From positions 1 through 64,000 of the forward strand of contig NZ_FRBS01000009.1 of assembly GCF_900142675.1 (NCBI RefSeq): a DNA stretch of 64,000 bases, written 5' to 3'. The notes below the pieces were generated by a model. That model was given only the letters and a program-made list of their open reading frames with translations. It was not told the DNA's origin and did no database searches. This document shows, in pieces, positions 26,269 through 34,956 of the stretch. This stretch comes from Shouchella rhizosphaerae. GTDB lineage: Bacteria; Bacillota; Bacilli; Bacillales; Bacillaceae_D. The first letter of the stretch is position 1; every line of letters starts with the position of its first letter. Position numbers and translations under genes: made by a program.

Positions 26269-26393
26269 AAGCACAGATCCTTTCTTTGTTCAAAGGTAAT
26301 GAGCTAGGTAAAGGCTATCATCATGACGATGTTAGTATAACAGAAAAATATGAAAATAACGAAGCGTGAAATATCAAACACTCGAATAATAAA

Positions 26394-26425
26394 GGATAGC
26401 TAAACAAAGAGATGCTCAGCTATCC
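26394..26425 (-). terminator. Terminator of the peptide-binding protein gene
   Basis: GGATAGCT / AGCTATCC hairpin with a T-rich tail on the minus strand (26393-26385), just after the stop at 26434. Confidence 0.8.
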
Positions 26426-26433
26426 GAGTGATT

Positions 26434-28005
26434 TTAATCGTTTGTAAAAGCAGCATCCTTTAGGAAAACGACTCCTGTTGGAATTACGTTTACGCCTTCT
26501 AGTTCATTGCTTACCCCAGTCAAAGTTGAAGGGTAGTAAAGGAAATGAAATGGTACTTCCTCTGCAACTAATTGTTGGGCTTCTTTGAAATAAGCACTTC
26601 TTTCTGCTTCATCTTCAGCCGCCAACGTTGCATCGATGAGTTGGTCGAGATCTTGGTTTGCATAAGGATAGCGAAGTTGGTTGCTCGTTTGTTTATTGGA
26701 ATGCAAAATCGTAAAGAAACCGTTGTAACCATCGCCTGTTGGGCTAGAACGTCCTAAAAGGAACATTTGCGCTTTGCCTTCGCCTGTATACTCGACAAAT
26801 GTAGCAAATTCGATTTGCTCAATTTCCACATTGACGCCAATTTCCGCTAACGCATGCTGGATGTACGTAGCGATGTTAACTTGATCTCCTTCTGTGCTGA
26901 CAGTTAATGTAACATCGAGATCGCCTTCTCCATACCCTGCTTCTGCGAGCAAAGCTTTCGCTTCATCCGGGTCAAAGGAAAGGCCGTCTATTTCCGTAAA
27001 ACCAAAATCAAACGGCGAAAGCGGGCTGTTTGCGATAGAGCCGTAGCCGTTTACGATGCCCTCAAAAATTTCATTTTTATCAATCGCCTTGGCAAAAGCT
27101 TGGCGTACCCGTACGTCATCAAACGGGGCTTCATTGGTGTTAAAGGCAAGGAAGTTAACGTAGGTTGACTCCACTTCGATTACATTTATGTCTGAGTTTT
27201 CTTCGATTTCGGCCATGCTACTTGGCGAAACGGCATCAATAACGTCGGAATTGCCTGATTGTAGATTGGCTAAACGTGTAGCAGCGTCTGGAATGACGGT
27301 GAAACGAACGCCAGCTACTTGCGGGGCACCACCCCAATAATCATCATTTGCTATGAGGACAAGCTCTTCGTCAGGTGTCCAAGATTCAAATTGGAAAGGG
27401 CCTGTGCCAATTGGCTTTTCACTTACGACAGACCCTGGTGCTTCTCCGTTGGCAACTGCTTCGTTGTCCTCGGCTATCACTTCAGGACTAATGATAGAAG
27501 CTCCGTGGTGTGATAAATGCGCTGGCAATGAAGCAAACGGAGCGTTTAAATGAAAGCGGACGGTAGCTGGATCAATGACTTCTACTTCTTCGACAGCTTG
27601 AAACAAGTATGCAGTCGGAGACGCTGTTTCCTCCGCTAGATTGCGTTCGAAATTTGCTTTTACAGCCTCTGCATCAAACACATTTCCATCATGAAAAACG
27701 ACGTCTTCTCTTAAAGACAATTCCCACGTTAACTCATCGAGCATTTTCCAGTCTGTGGCCAAACTCGGTTGCAATTCCAAGTTTTCATCTTGTTCAATTA
27801 AGCGGTCGTATATATTGGCACCGACACGCCAATTGATGACAATGTTCTGTGTATGGGGGTCAAGTGGACGAATGTCGGTTGCTATGCCGTATTCAATAAA
27901 GCGATTTTCTTCACTGGGACTCTGGCTTGCATCATTGGTGCATGCGCCTAAAGCCAATACAGTGGCAATAGACGTAGCTATGGCTAACTTCGTGATGTGT
28001 GGCAT
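26434..28005 (-). CDS. Peptide ABC transporter substrate-binding lipoprotein (family 5)
   Basis: A 523-residue extracellular binding lipoprotein: signal peptide with lipobox LALGAC (Cys22), then the SBP_bac_5 fold. Signature segments include DIRPLDPHTQ, WELSLREDVVFHDG, PIGTGPFQFESW, FNTNEAPFDDVRVRQAFAKA and PSTLTGVSNELEGVN. Such proteins deliver di- or oligopeptides, nickel or related ligands to an ABC importer. No permease or ATPase gene is adjacent, so it is an orphan receptor. ATG 28005 is preceded by AAAGGAG at proper spacing; upstream codons are not supported. A consensus promoter lies at 28057-28085. Confidence 0.9.
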   Translation of the reverse strand: MPHITKLAIATSIATVLALGACTNDASQSPSEENRFIEYGIATDIRPLDPHTQNIVINWRVGANIYDRLIEQDENLELQPSLATDWKMLDELTWELSLREDVVFHDGNVFDAEAVKANFERNLAEETASPTAYLFQAVEEVEVIDPATVRFHLNAPFASLPAHLSHHGASIISPEVIAEDNEAVANGEAPGSVVSEKPIGTGPFQFESWTPDEELVLIANDDYWGGAPQVAGVRFTVIPDAATRLANLQSGNSDVIDAVSPSSMAEIEENSDINVIEVESTYVNFLAFNTNEAPFDDVRVRQAFAKAIDKNEIFEGIVNGYGSIANSPLSPFDFGFTEIDGLSFDPDEAKALLAEAGYGEGDLDVTLTVSTEGDQVNIATYIQHALAEIGVNVEIEQIEFATFVEYTGEGKAQMFLLGRSSPTGDGYNGFFTILHSNKQTSNQLRYPYANQDLDQLIDATLAAEDEAERSAYFKEAQQLVAEEVPFHFLYYPSTLTGVSNELEGVNVIPTGVVFLKDAAFTND

Positions 28006-28056
28006 AAGTTGTCTCCTTTTGTAAAAATGCTGTAAACCGATGAAAAAACTATGTTT

Positions 28057-28085
28057 AATATACATGTGTTTAAATTATCTGTCAA
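28057..28085 (-). promoter_or_regulatory. Sigma-A promoter of the peptide-binding protein gene
   Basis: Minus strand TTGACA (28085-28080), 17-bp spacer, TATATT (28062-28057). It is 52 bp upstream of the start codon. Confidence 0.85.
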
Positions 28086-28268
28086 CGCATTGGTTTTGTC
28101 GACTGCCTATTTATATGTATAGGTATTTAGGCAAACAAATCATACGCTTTGCCCAGGCGTTCACTAGTAAAAAACGGTCGCAAGCCTATGTTTTTCAGGA
28201 AGGGCAGTGTGTCTTTTGCAATTCGATCGTTTTGTGTTGGTGCAGCGAAATATTAGGAACCAACGAAG

Positions 28269-28302
28269 GAAAAAGAACAGGCATCCTTTAGCCTGCTCTT
28301 TA
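28269..28302 (-). terminator. Terminator of the YjcZ-like gene
   Basis: Minus strand AAAGAGCAGGC / GCCTGTTCTTTTT hairpin about 20 nt beyond the stop codon. Confidence 0.85.
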
Positions 28303-28320
28303 AACGTTGTGGTTGCACAA

Positions 28321-28482
28321 TTATTTAACGTAAGCTGCGCCAATGATGATAAGAAGGATGAAAAGCACAACAATTAGCGCAAAACCGCCACCGTAGCCAT
28401 AGCCGCCGCAGCCGCCACCGTAACCGCCGCCAGCTGGACCGTAGCCATAGCCGCCGTCGTAGCCTCCGCCATAGTAACCCAT
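28321..28482 (-). CDS. YjcZ-family small sporulation-type protein
   Basis: A 53-residue protein with a Gly/Tyr-rich N-terminal half ([15 protein letters not shown], then [16 protein letters not shown]) and a single C-terminal membrane helix ([19 protein letters not shown]). This is the architecture of YjcZ/sporulation small hydrophobic proteins, which are abundant in spore formers and of unknown function. A GGTGGTG RBS precedes the ATG by about 8 nt and a terminator follows. The DNA of the Gly-rich half is repetitive. Confidence 0.85.
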   Translation of the reverse strand: MGYYGGGYDGGYGYGPAGGGYGGGCGGYGYGGGFALIVVLFILLIIIGAAYVK

Positions 28483-28634
28483 GCGTGTACACCACCTTTA
28501 CAATTAGGAATAATATACCTTATGCGTCAATCCAATTTTGGCGACAAAACTGGGCTTTCACGGTAAAACCTCAGCGAATAAAACGAGCCCTTCTCGGCTA
28601 TTCTAATAGAGCAATAATAAATTGAAAAAAACAG

Positions 28635-28663
28635 TTGCAATCTAAAAAAACGTTTGTTATCAT
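28635..28663 (+). promoter_or_regulatory. Promoter of tRNA-Glu
   Basis: TTGCAA (28635-28640), 17-bp AT-rich spacer, TATCAT (28658-28663), 18 bp before the tRNA. Confidence 0.75.
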
Positions 28664-28681
28664 ATTATTTGTCAGTCAGGA

Positions 28682-28753
28682 GGCCCGTTGGTCAAGCGGT
28701 TAAGACACCGCCCTTTCACGGCGGTAACACGGGTTCGAATCCCGTACGGGTCA
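28682..28753 (+). tRNA. tRNA-Glu (TTC)
   Basis: Acceptor GGCCCGT/ACGGGTC, anticodon TTC within CGCCCTTTCACGGCG, T-loop GGTTCGAAT, discriminator A, no encoded CCA. Confidence 0.97.
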
Positions 28754-28765
28754 TTTTATGAGTAG

Positions 28766-28818
28766 AAGGCAAAGCAAGAAGTTGGCTTCTCAACTCCTTG
28801 CTTTTCACTTGCCTTTTT
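28766..28818 (+). terminator. Terminator between tRNA-Glu and the orphan 5S
   Basis: Nested helices AAGGCA/TGCCTT and AAAGCAAGAAGTTG / CAACTCCTTGCTTT, followed by five Ts. It would separate the tRNA-Glu transcript from the 5S gene immediately downstream. Confidence 0.75.
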
Positions 28819-28821
28819 AAG

Positions 28822-28937
28822 TTCGGTGGCAATGGCAAAGAGGTCACACCCGTTCCCATGCCGAACACGGTCGTTAAGCTCTTTAGCGTCGATGGTAGTT
28901 AGGGGCTTTCCCTTGCGAGAGTAGAACGCTGCCGGAC
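28822..28937 (+). rRNA. 5S ribosomal RNA, orphan copy 2
   Basis: About 116 nt with the 5S core GGTCACACCCGTTCCCATGC, but no 16S or 23S nearby. It differs from copy 1 at several sites, including GAGAGTAGAACG instead of GAGAGTAGGACG near the 3' end; one helix keeps pairing by compensating changes. A terminator lies between it and the tRNA-Glu promoter, so its transcription is uncertain and it may be a relic. No promoter was seen in the 4-nt gap between terminator and gene. Confidence 0.85.
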
Positions 28938-28991
28938 CATTTTTCATAGATATGCCTCTATTATAAAACGAGGCTCCTCAACATCATTGTT

Positions 28992-29230
28992 TGACAAAGA
29001 GAAGCAAGAAGTTCGAGGACAAGAAGTGTTCGAAGGAAGGAGCGTACAAGCGTACGTGACTGACTGAGAGACACGAATTGGACGAAGAAATTCGCCGCTT
29101 ATCTGCAGACGTTTAGCAAAGAGAAGCAAAAAGGTCGAGGATAAGAAGTGTTCGAAGGAAGGATCGTACAAACGTACGTGACTGACAGAGAATCACGAAT
29201 TAGACGAAGAGATTTGCAGCTTATCTGCAG
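28992..29230 (+). repeat. Two tandem copies of the rrn-spacer repeat
   Basis: Unit 1 (28992-29108) and unit 2 (29116-29230) are about 115 bp each and share AAAGAGAAGCAARAAG, TCGAGGA, AGAAGTGTTCGAAGGAAGGA, CGTACGTGACTGAC and GACGAAGARAT elements and end in CTTATCTGCAG. The same unit occurs in the 23S-5S spacer at about 427-616. The repeat appears to be tied to rRNA/tRNA transcription units. No ORF, RBS or known element class was recognised. Confidence 0.8.
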
Positions 29231-29237
29231 CTAAAAT

Positions 29238-29313
29238 GGAGGATTAGCTCAGCTGGGAGAGCATCTGCCTTACAAGCAGAGGGTCGGCGGTTCGATCCCG
29301 TCATCCTCCACCA
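29238..29313 (+). tRNA. tRNA-Val (TAC)
   Basis: Acceptor GGAGGAT/ATCCTCC, anticodon TAC within TCTGCCTTACAAGCAGA, encoded CCA. Confidence 0.97.
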
Positions 29314-29336
29314 TGTTCATATTGTCTTTCTATTGT

Positions 29337-29421
29337 GGAGGGGTAGCGAAGTGGCTAAACGCGGCGGACTGTAAATCCGCTCCCTCCGGGTTCGGCGGTT
29401 CGAATCCGTCCCCCTCCACCA
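29337..29421 (+). tRNA. tRNA-Tyr (GTA)
   Basis: 85 nt with a long variable arm (class II), anticodon GTA within CGGACTGTAAATCCG, acceptor GGAGGGG/CCCCTCC, encoded CCA. Confidence 0.97.
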
Positions 29422-29433
29422 TTTTTCTTTTGT

Positions 29434-29508
29434 TGGGCTATAGCCAAGCGGTAAGGCAACGGATTTTGATTCCGTGACGCGCTGGTTCGAATCCAGCTAG
29501 CCCAGCCA
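29434..29508 (+). tRNA. tRNA-Gln (TTG)
   Basis: Acceptor TGGGCTA/TAGCCCA, anticodon TTG within CGGATTTTGATTCCG, encoded CCA. Confidence 0.97.
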
Positions 29509-29511
29509 TTA

Positions 29512-29584
29512 GAGCCATTAGCTCAGTTGGTAGAGCATCTGACTTTTAATCAGAGGGTCGAAGGTTCGAGTCCTTCATGGCTCA
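29512..29584 (+). tRNA. tRNA-Lys (TTT)
   Basis: Acceptor GAGCCAT/ATGGCTC, anticodon TTT within CTGACTTTTAATCAG, 3 nt after tRNA-Gln, no encoded CCA. Confidence 0.97.
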
Positions 29585-29632
29585 CTTCTTTTAAGACGGC
29601 GAAAGCTGTGACGGCAAAAGCCGTTTTTTATC

Positions 29633-29705
29633 GGGGCCTTAGCTCAGCTGGGAGAGCGCCTGCTTTGCACGCAGGAGGTCAGCGGTTCGATCCCGCTAGG
29701 CTCCA
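29633..29705 (+). tRNA. tRNA-Ala (TGC)
   Basis: Acceptor GGGGCCT/AGGCTCC (with a G-T pair), anticodon TGC within CCTGCTTTGCACGCAGG, no encoded CCA. Last gene of the array. Confidence 0.96.
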
Positions 29706-29711
29706 CTAATA

Positions 29712-29744
29712 GAAAAGAGCGGCCTGTACAGGCTGCTCTTTTTA
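29712..29744. terminator. Bidirectional terminator between the tRNA array and the Spo0E-like gene
   Basis: AAAAGAGCGGCCTG / CAGGCTGCTCTTTTT hairpin; usable by the tRNA array on plus and the Spo0E-like gene on minus. Confidence 0.88.
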
Positions 29745-29758
29745 TGTTGAAAATCGAT

Positions 29759-29944
29759 TTATACGCGTTTGGGCGGTTTTTTTGCAGAAAGATTGGAGTA
29801 TTCATTTAGCAGAGCGTCGAGTTTCTGGCTGATTGTTACAATGTGCGGTGAGCTGAGCGGATAAGCAGCAGCCGAATCATTAAGTTGCGTCCGTGTGTCT
29901 TCAATCGAACGCGACAGTGGGTGAATGTCATGCGCATTTGCCAT
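29759..29944 (-). CDS. Spo0E-family aspartyl-phosphate phosphatase-like protein
   Basis: A 61-residue protein with the Spo0E signature ISQKLDALLNEY (SQxLDxLLxxY) at about 39-50. Spo0E family members dephosphorylate Spo0A~P and delay sporulation; the SQ-LD motif is the contact and catalytic segment. The size is typical of Firmicute Spo0E-like proteins. ATG 29944 follows a good GGGAGGGAAGGA ribosome site. It is divergent from sigW and shares a terminator with the tRNA array. Confidence 0.75.
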   Translation of the reverse strand: MANAHDIHPLSRSIEDTRTQLNDSAAAYPLSSPHIVTISQKLDALLNEYSNLSAKKPPKRV

Positions 29945-30041
29945 ATCCTTCCCTCCCTTTCTAAATTACATTACTCGGTTTAGGACAAAATTCCTTCTTT
30001 TTTAAAAAAAAGATATTTTTTCGTGTTATGATTAGATTACA

Positions 30042-30068
30042 CGAAACCATCTGTCAGTGAGTTCCGTA
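30042..30068 (+). promoter_or_regulatory. SigW-type autoregulatory ECF promoter
   Basis: CGAAAC (-35) and CGTA (-10) with about 17 bp between, matching the SigW recognition pattern TGAAAC-N16/17-CGTA apart from the first base; 25 bp before the sigW start. Confidence 0.8.
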
Positions 30069-30092
30069 TGTTTAATTTAGGTAGGGGATGAA

Positions 30093-30656
30093 ATGGACTC
30101 GTTAACGAATCGATTAATTGCAGATATCAAACAAGGGGATGAGCAGGCTTTCGCCGAATTGGTAGACCTCTACAAAGACAAAGTGTACCAAGTTGCCTAT
30201 AGAATGGTCGGCCACGTCCATGAAGCCCAAGATATCGCCCAAGAGGCGTTTTTGCGTGCTTATACCAATTTAGATAAATTTGATACCACTCGAAAGTTCT
30301 CGACTTGGTTGTTCCGTATTACCACAAATGTGTCAATTGACCGTTTGCGGAAGCGGAAGCCTGATATGCATTTGCAAGATGCGGTAAAAGGGATGGAGGA
30401 AGTGACCTATGAATCCCAACTTGCCGCAACAGATGAACTGCCTGAAGACCAGGTTGTGAAAATGGAGCTTCAAGAGTGGATACAATCAGAGATTAACCAG
30501 CTTCCCATTAAATATCGCACGGCCATTGTGCTTAAGTATTTAGAGGATCTATCGTTAAAAGAAATTAGCGAGATTATGGATATGCCTGTTGCCACCGTTA
30601 AAACGCGGATTCATCGGGGGCGTGAAGCGCTGCGTAAACGTATGCGGCACTTATAA
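30093..30656 (+). CDS. sigW: ECF RNA polymerase sigma factor SigW
   Basis: A 187-residue extracytoplasmic-function sigma factor controlling antimicrobial-peptide and envelope-stress genes. Region 2 (ELVDLYKDKVYQVAYRMVG, DIAQEAFLRAY, FSTWLFRITTNVSIDRLRKR) and region 4 (LPIKYRTAIVLKYLEDLSLKEIS, VATVKTRIHRGREALRK) are complete. It begins at ATG 30093 behind AGGGGATG and is preceded by a SigW-type promoter. The anti-sigma gene rsiW follows 18 nt later, and the order sigW-rsiW-cdaA-cdaR-glmM-glmS matches Bacillus. Confidence 0.96.
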   Translation: MDSLTNRLIADIKQGDEQAFAELVDLYKDKVYQVAYRMVGHVHEAQDIAQEAFLRAYTNLDKFDTTRKFSTWLFRITTNVSIDRLRKRKPDMHLQDAVKGMEEVTYESQLAATDELPEDQVVKMELQEWIQSEINQLPIKYRTAIVLKYLEDLSLKEISEIMDMPVATVKTRIHRGREALRKRMRHL

Positions 30657-30674
30657 ATGTAAAGGGGTGACAAG

Positions 30675-31340
30675 ATGAAAACCTGTCATTCTCACGATGA
30701 ATTGATACACATTTATTTAGACGGAGATGCGACGAAAGAGCAGAAAGAGGAACTTTATGCTCATTTGCAATCGTGCCCGTCATGCAGAGAGCATTTGCAA
30801 GAACTGAAGAAATCCATTGCGTTTATCCAAAGTTCTTCTCATATAGAGGCACCTGAAGGGTTTACTGCCGGCGTTATGGCCAAATTGCCTAAGACGAAAA
30901 AAACAGCAAAATGGAAGCTAAAAGCAAAACGCCATCCCATCTTGGTTGCAGCAGCGATATTCCTCATTATGATGTCAGCTGCCTTTTTTTCCGCATGGAG
31001 CCATACCACCGACGGAATTGCCGTATCAGGGAATGGACCGTTTGTGATTGATAAAGAAGCAGGCGTGGTCGTTGTGCCTGAAGGCGAAGTGATTGATGGT
31101 GATTTGGTTGTCCGAAATGGCACGCTCGTGCTCGAAGGGGAAGTGCGCGGCAATGTCCTTCTCATTAATAGCCGCTTCAACAAAGACACGCTTTACGCTT
31201 CGCCCAATCAAGTAACTGGGGAAATTGAAGAAGTCGACAAAGCCCTGTCTTGGGCGTGGTACAATATGAAAGAGTTTTTTAGTGAAGTTGTCGCTGTTTT
31301 CGATGCCGGGGAAGACGATCCACATTCCACCGACAATTAG
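30675..31340 (+). CDS. rsiW: Anti-sigma-W factor RsiW
   Basis: A 221-residue membrane anti-sigma factor. The zinc-binding anti-sigma motif H30-x3-C34-x2-C37 (AHLQSCPSC) holds SigW in the cytoplasm. One transmembrane helix (about 86-108) is followed by an extracellular domain with repeated VVVPEGEVIDGDLVV-type strands. In Bacillus, stepwise cleavage (PrsW, then RasP) releases SigW; this is family knowledge, and no protease gene is in the window. A GGAGTTCC/GGGAACTCC hairpin follows at 31360-31388. Confidence 0.94.
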   Translation: MKTCHSHDELIHIYLDGDATKEQKEELYAHLQSCPSCREHLQELKKSIAFIQSSSHIEAPEGFTAGVMAKLPKTKKTAKWKLKAKRHPILVAAAIFLIMMSAAFFSAWSHTTDGIAVSGNGPFVIDKEAGVVVVPEGEVIDGDLVVRNGTLVLEGEVRGNVLLINSRFNKDTLYASPNQVTGEIEEVDKALSWAWYNMKEFFSEVVAVFDAGEDDPHSTDN

Positions 31341-31359
31341 AAGAAGCATGAAAAATAAT

Positions 31360-31388
31360 GGAGTTCCTGTCGTAAAGCGGGAACTCCC
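31360..31388 (+). terminator. Terminator-like hairpin after rsiW
   Basis: GGAGTTCC / GGAACTCC stem with only a short CTTTCT tail, so termination may be partial. Confidence 0.6.
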
Positions 31389-31501
31389 TTTCTATTTCGC
31401 TTGGATCGGTGTATACTTGTTACGTTTGGCACTGCGTTTCGTTTAAGATGCGCTGGACTTGTCAAAGGTAAGACTAGACGATTAAACATGGAGGGGCATA
31501 C

Positions 31502-32326
31502 ATGTTTACGATAGACTTCGAAAATTTGCCATGGCTTGCTTACATTGGCCAAATTGTCGACATTTTGCTTGTTACATATGTTGTGTATAAACTCATTATG
31601 ATTATTCGCGGCACTCGGGCAGTACAGTTGGTCAAAGGGATCGCTGTCATTTTTATGATATGGTTTGTCAGCAACTTTCTAGGGTTAAGCACATTGGAGT
31701 TCATTACCAAGCAAACCGCTACGTTTGGATTGCTGGCGATCATTATTATCTTTCAGCCTGAATTGCGCAGGGGGTTGGAACAACTCGGAAGAAGCCGCCT
31801 GTTCACAAGCCGTTCAGCTCCTAAAAATGATTCGATGCAAACGACCATTGATGCCCTCGTTAAAGCGACTTCTTATATGGGGAAGCGACGCATTGGTGCG
31901 CTCGTGTCGATTGAAAAGGAGACTGGCTTAAACGATTACGCTGAGACAGGCATTCCAATGCAGGCTGTCCTTACTTCAGAGTTGTTGATTAATATTTTTA
32001 TCCCCAATACACCGTTGCACGATGGCGCCGTTGTCATCAAGAACGATAAAATTTTGGCCGCAGGCTGTTATTTGCCTCTGTCTGAAGACAATACCATATC
32101 AAAAGAGCTAGGGACGCGCCACCGGGCCGCTCTCGGGATCAGTGAAGTAACCGATTGTTTGACATTGATTGTCTCCGAGGAAACGGGAGGCATATCAATA
32201 TCAAAAAGCGGCACGCTCTACCGTAACTTAAGCGCAGAACAGTTGAGGGAGATGCTTGAGCAGAATTTGCTTCGCGCGACTTCTTCTGAAAACCGCTGGC
32301 AGTGGGGTGGTAGAAAAAATGGATAA
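31502..32326 (+). CDS. cdaA: Diadenylate cyclase CdaA
   Basis: A 274-residue membrane enzyme that makes c-di-AMP from two ATP. Three N-terminal transmembrane helices (about 15-31, 40-58, 72-84) precede the DAC domain, whose catalytic motifs are DGA (174-176) and RHR (206-208). c-di-AMP controls potassium uptake, osmolyte transport and wall homeostasis. ATG 31502 follows GGAGGGG. The stop overlaps cdaR by 8 nt, and CdaR and GlmM, its known regulators in Bacillus, follow in the same operon. Confidence 0.96.
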   Translation: MFTIDFENLPWLAYIGQIVDILLVTYVVYKLIMIIRGTRAVQLVKGIAVIFMIWFVSNFLGLSTLEFITKQTATFGLLAIIIIFQPELRRGLEQLGRSRLFTSRSAPKNDSMQTTIDALVKATSYMGKRRIGALVSIEKETGLNDYAETGIPMQAVLTSELLINIFIPNTPLHDGAVVIKNDKILAAGCYLPLSEDNTISKELGTRHRAALGISEVTDCLTLIVSEETGGISISKSGTLYRNLSAEQLREMLEQNLLRATSSENRWQWGGRKNG

Positions 32327-33542
32327 ACTGTTTAATAGCATTTGGTTTGTGCGGATTCTAGCTTTCTTCATTGCATTGATGTTATTTATTATGGTCAACC
32401 AAGATAATGTTGGCACACCTTCTCTTTTGCCTGAAGTCACCAACGCTCCTTATACAATCGAAGACCAACCGCTTGAAGTGTTTTATGATGAAACTCGTTT
32501 TGAACTAGTTGACCAACCGGAAACAGTGAGTGTGCAACTCCAAGGTTCGCAAGTGTCGATTTCGCTATTCCAGTTGACAAGCAACCGGTCGACAGAAGTG
32601 TTTGTGGACGCGACTGATGTGACGACTGAAGGGGAACATGTGCTAGCTGTCAACACACGCAATTTTCCGAGCGATTTGTCAGTAACGACGCAGCCTCAAG
32701 TAGTGCGCATCACTTTAAAAGAAAAACAAACGGTCTCGATCCCGGTACGCGTGGAGCTTGAGAATGAAAGTGAACTAGGAGACGAGTTTGCTGCCGGTTC
32801 ACCAATCGCCAACCCGGTGAATGTGGAAGTGACCGCAGATGGAGACACGATTGACCAAATTGAAGAGGCCAAAGTGTTTGTAGATCTTGAAGGGGTCAAA
32901 GAAACGGTTGAAGATGACTACCCTGTCCATTTTTACGATGAGTCAGGGCAAGAACTGGAGATTGAATCAAACCCTAATTTCGTTTCGGTGACAGTGCCAA
33001 TCACGAGCCCGAATAAACTTGTGCCAGTGAAAATGGTAAAGGAGAATGAGTTGCCAGACGGAATTAGCATTGATGAAGTGACGATTGAACCAAATGAAGT
33101 AACCGTTTATGGGCCGACGGATGTCCTGGAAGATATTGAGTTCGTAGAGAGCGAGCCAGTTGACTTAAGCAAAGTTGAAGAAAACGGCGAGGTAACGGCA
33201 AAACTGAAAACACCAACGGATGCCGAACGAATTGAACCGAAAGAAGTCCGTGTCCACTTTAGTGTCGGAAAGGAAGAAAGGCAAGCGTTTTCCGACGTGC
33301 CGATTGAAATTGTCGGTGCAGAGGGCACTGTCCGTTTCGCAGCAGACCAGCCATCGACAGTCCCAGTAACAGCATTTGGGACTAAAGCCAGGCTAGATCG
33401 TTTGAGCATGAACGATATACAATTGCAGGTGGATGCGAGTGGTTCCTATAAAGGAGAACAGTCGCTTCCTATATCGGTAAGTGGACCGCCGCATATCCGC
33501 TTCGAACTAGACGACGAGGCGATGTTGCAATTCGAAGAGTGA
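32319..33542 (+). CDS. cdaR: CdaA regulatory protein CdaR (YbbR)
   Basis: A 407-residue protein with one N-terminal transmembrane helix (about 8-25) and an extracytoplasmic portion made of YbbR-type beta repeats. It modulates CdaA activity in Bacillus and Listeria. ATG 32319 overlaps the cdaA stop and follows GTGGGGTGG; the frame is open further upstream without support. It is rich in Glu/Val, as usual for YbbR domains. Confidence 0.92.
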   Translation: MDKLFNSIWFVRILAFFIALMLFIMVNQDNVGTPSLLPEVTNAPYTIEDQPLEVFYDETRFELVDQPETVSVQLQGSQVSISLFQLTSNRSTEVFVDATDVTTEGEHVLAVNTRNFPSDLSVTTQPQVVRITLKEKQTVSIPVRVELENESELGDEFAAGSPIANPVNVEVTADGDTIDQIEEAKVFVDLEGVKETVEDDYPVHFYDESGQELEIESNPNFVSVTVPITSPNKLVPVKMVKENELPDGISIDEVTIEPNEVTVYGPTDVLEDIEFVESEPVDLSKVEENGEVTAKLKTPTDAERIEPKEVRVHFSVGKEERQAFSDVPIEIVGAEGTVRFAADQPSTVPVTAFGTKARLDRLSMNDIQLQVDASGSYKGEQSLPISVSGPPHIRFELDDEAMLQFEE

Positions 33543-33578
33543 AAGCAATGAGAACGCATAAAGAAGGAGCGATCAATC

Positions 33579-34919
33579 ATGGGTAAATATTTTGGGACAG
33601 ATGGCGTCAGGGGGGTAGCCAATTCAGAGCTTACGCCTGAACTCGCGTTTAAGTTAGGGCGCGCTGGCGGTTATGTGCTAACAAAAGAGGCAGCGCAACC
33701 TAAGGTGTTGATTGGCCGGGATACGCGTATTTCTGGAGAGATGCTTGAGGCTTCCTTAGTGGCAGGTTTGCTTTCCATTGGCGCCGAAGTTATGCGCCTT
33801 GGGGTCATTTCCACCCCTGGCGTTGCGTTCCTGACCAAACAACTAAGCGCAACTGCGGGAATTATGATTTCTGCTTCTCATAATCCGGTTGAAGACAATG
33901 GCATTAAATTTTTCGGTTCTGACGGATTTAAGCTGCTTGATTCACAAGAAGAGGAAATAGAAGCACTCATTGATGGCGAAGATACGATGCCTCGTCCGAT
34001 TGGTGGCGATGTCGGCCAGTTAAATGACTATTTTGAGGGCTCTCAGAAATACATGCAGTTTTTAAAACAAACGGTTGAAGGCGGTTTTGAAGGAATCCAC
34101 GTCGCCATTGACTGTGCCAACGGTGCTGCCTCATCGTTAGCTACGCACGTACTGGCTGATCTTGATGCTGATATATCGTCGATGGGCTCTTCGCCAAACG
34201 GAACCAATATTAATGCATGCTGCGGCTCGACCCATCCTGAAGAGCTGGCAAAGCTAGTTGTGGAAAAACAGGCAGATGTCGGCCTGGCGTTTGACGGCGA
34301 TGCCGATCGTTTGATCGCAGTCGATGAAAAGGGCGAAATTGTGGACGGCGACAAGATTATGTATATTATCGCTTCCTACTTGAAAGAACAAGGGCGCCTG
34401 AACAACAATACGATTGTCACTACTGTAATGAGCAATCTCGGTTTTTACAAAGCACTCGAGGAGAAACAGATCGAGACGAAGCAAACGGCTGTAGGCGACC
34501 GTTATGTGATGGAGGAAATGCGTAAAGGAAATTACAACCTTGGCGGCGAACAGTCTGGCCACATTATTTTCCTTGACTACAACACGACAGGCGATGGCTT
34601 GCTTACAGGCGTGCAGCTATTAAACATTATGAAACAAACAGGGAAGCCTTTGTCCGAACTGGCGGCAGGCATGAAAACATTTCCGCAATGCTTAATCAAC
34701 GTCCGCGTTACGGATAAAGATGCAGTTAAAAACAATGCCCTCGTCCAACAAGAAATCAAACGTGTGGAAGAGGCAATGGCTGGAGAGGGACGGATCCTTG
34801 TACGCCCGTCTGGCACCGAACCACTTGTGCGTGTGATGGTCGAAGCCAAAACCGACGAGTTGTGCCAACAGTACGCAAACCAAATTGTTGATGTCGTAAA
34901 AGAACAGCTTGGAGCTTGA
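33579..34919 (+). CDS. glmM: Phosphoglucosamine mutase GlmM
   Basis: A 446-residue enzyme converting glucosamine-6-phosphate to glucosamine-1-phosphate for UDP-GlcNAc and peptidoglycan synthesis. The phospho-serine loop ISASHNP has Ser100; the metal loop DGDADR (near 240) and sugar-phosphate loop RPSGTEP (near 408) are intact. GlmM also binds and inhibits CdaA in Bacillus. Last gene before a strong terminator; GlmS, which supplies its substrate, is next. Confidence 0.97.
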   Translation: MGKYFGTDGVRGVANSELTPELAFKLGRAGGYVLTKEAAQPKVLIGRDTRISGEMLEASLVAGLLSIGAEVMRLGVISTPGVAFLTKQLSATAGIMISASHNPVEDNGIKFFGSDGFKLLDSQEEEIEALIDGEDTMPRPIGGDVGQLNDYFEGSQKYMQFLKQTVEGGFEGIHVAIDCANGAASSLATHVLADLDADISSMGSSPNGTNINACCGSTHPEELAKLVVEKQADVGLAFDGDADRLIAVDEKGEIVDGDKIMYIIASYLKEQGRLNNNTIVTTVMSNLGFYKALEEKQIETKQTAVGDRYVMEEMRKGNYNLGGEQSGHIIFLDYNTTGDGLLTGVQLLNIMKQTGKPLSELAAGMKTFPQCLINVRVTDKDAVKNNALVQQEIKRVEEAMAGEGRILVRPSGTEPLVRVMVEAKTDELCQQYANQIVDVVKEQLGA

Positions 34920-34920
34920 T

Positions 34921-34956
34921 AAAAAAGGCATTGCCGCATGAGGCAATGCCTTTTTT
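34921..34956 (+). terminator. Rho-independent terminator after glmM
   Basis: AAAAAAGGCATTGCC / GGCAATGCCTTTTTT perfect stem starting right after the stop codon. Confidence 0.95.

Larger units (their letters stand above)
28006..28320. other. Intergenic region with promoter and terminator
   Basis: Contains the promoter of the peptide-binding protein gene (28057-28085) and the terminator of the YjcZ-like gene (28269-28302). No convincing gene in the rest. Confidence 0.6.

Noticed and set aside
28992-29230. CRISPR-like array
   Set aside because: The units are long (~115 bp), only two, directly adjacent without unique spacers, and no cas gene is present; they are rrn-spacer repeats.
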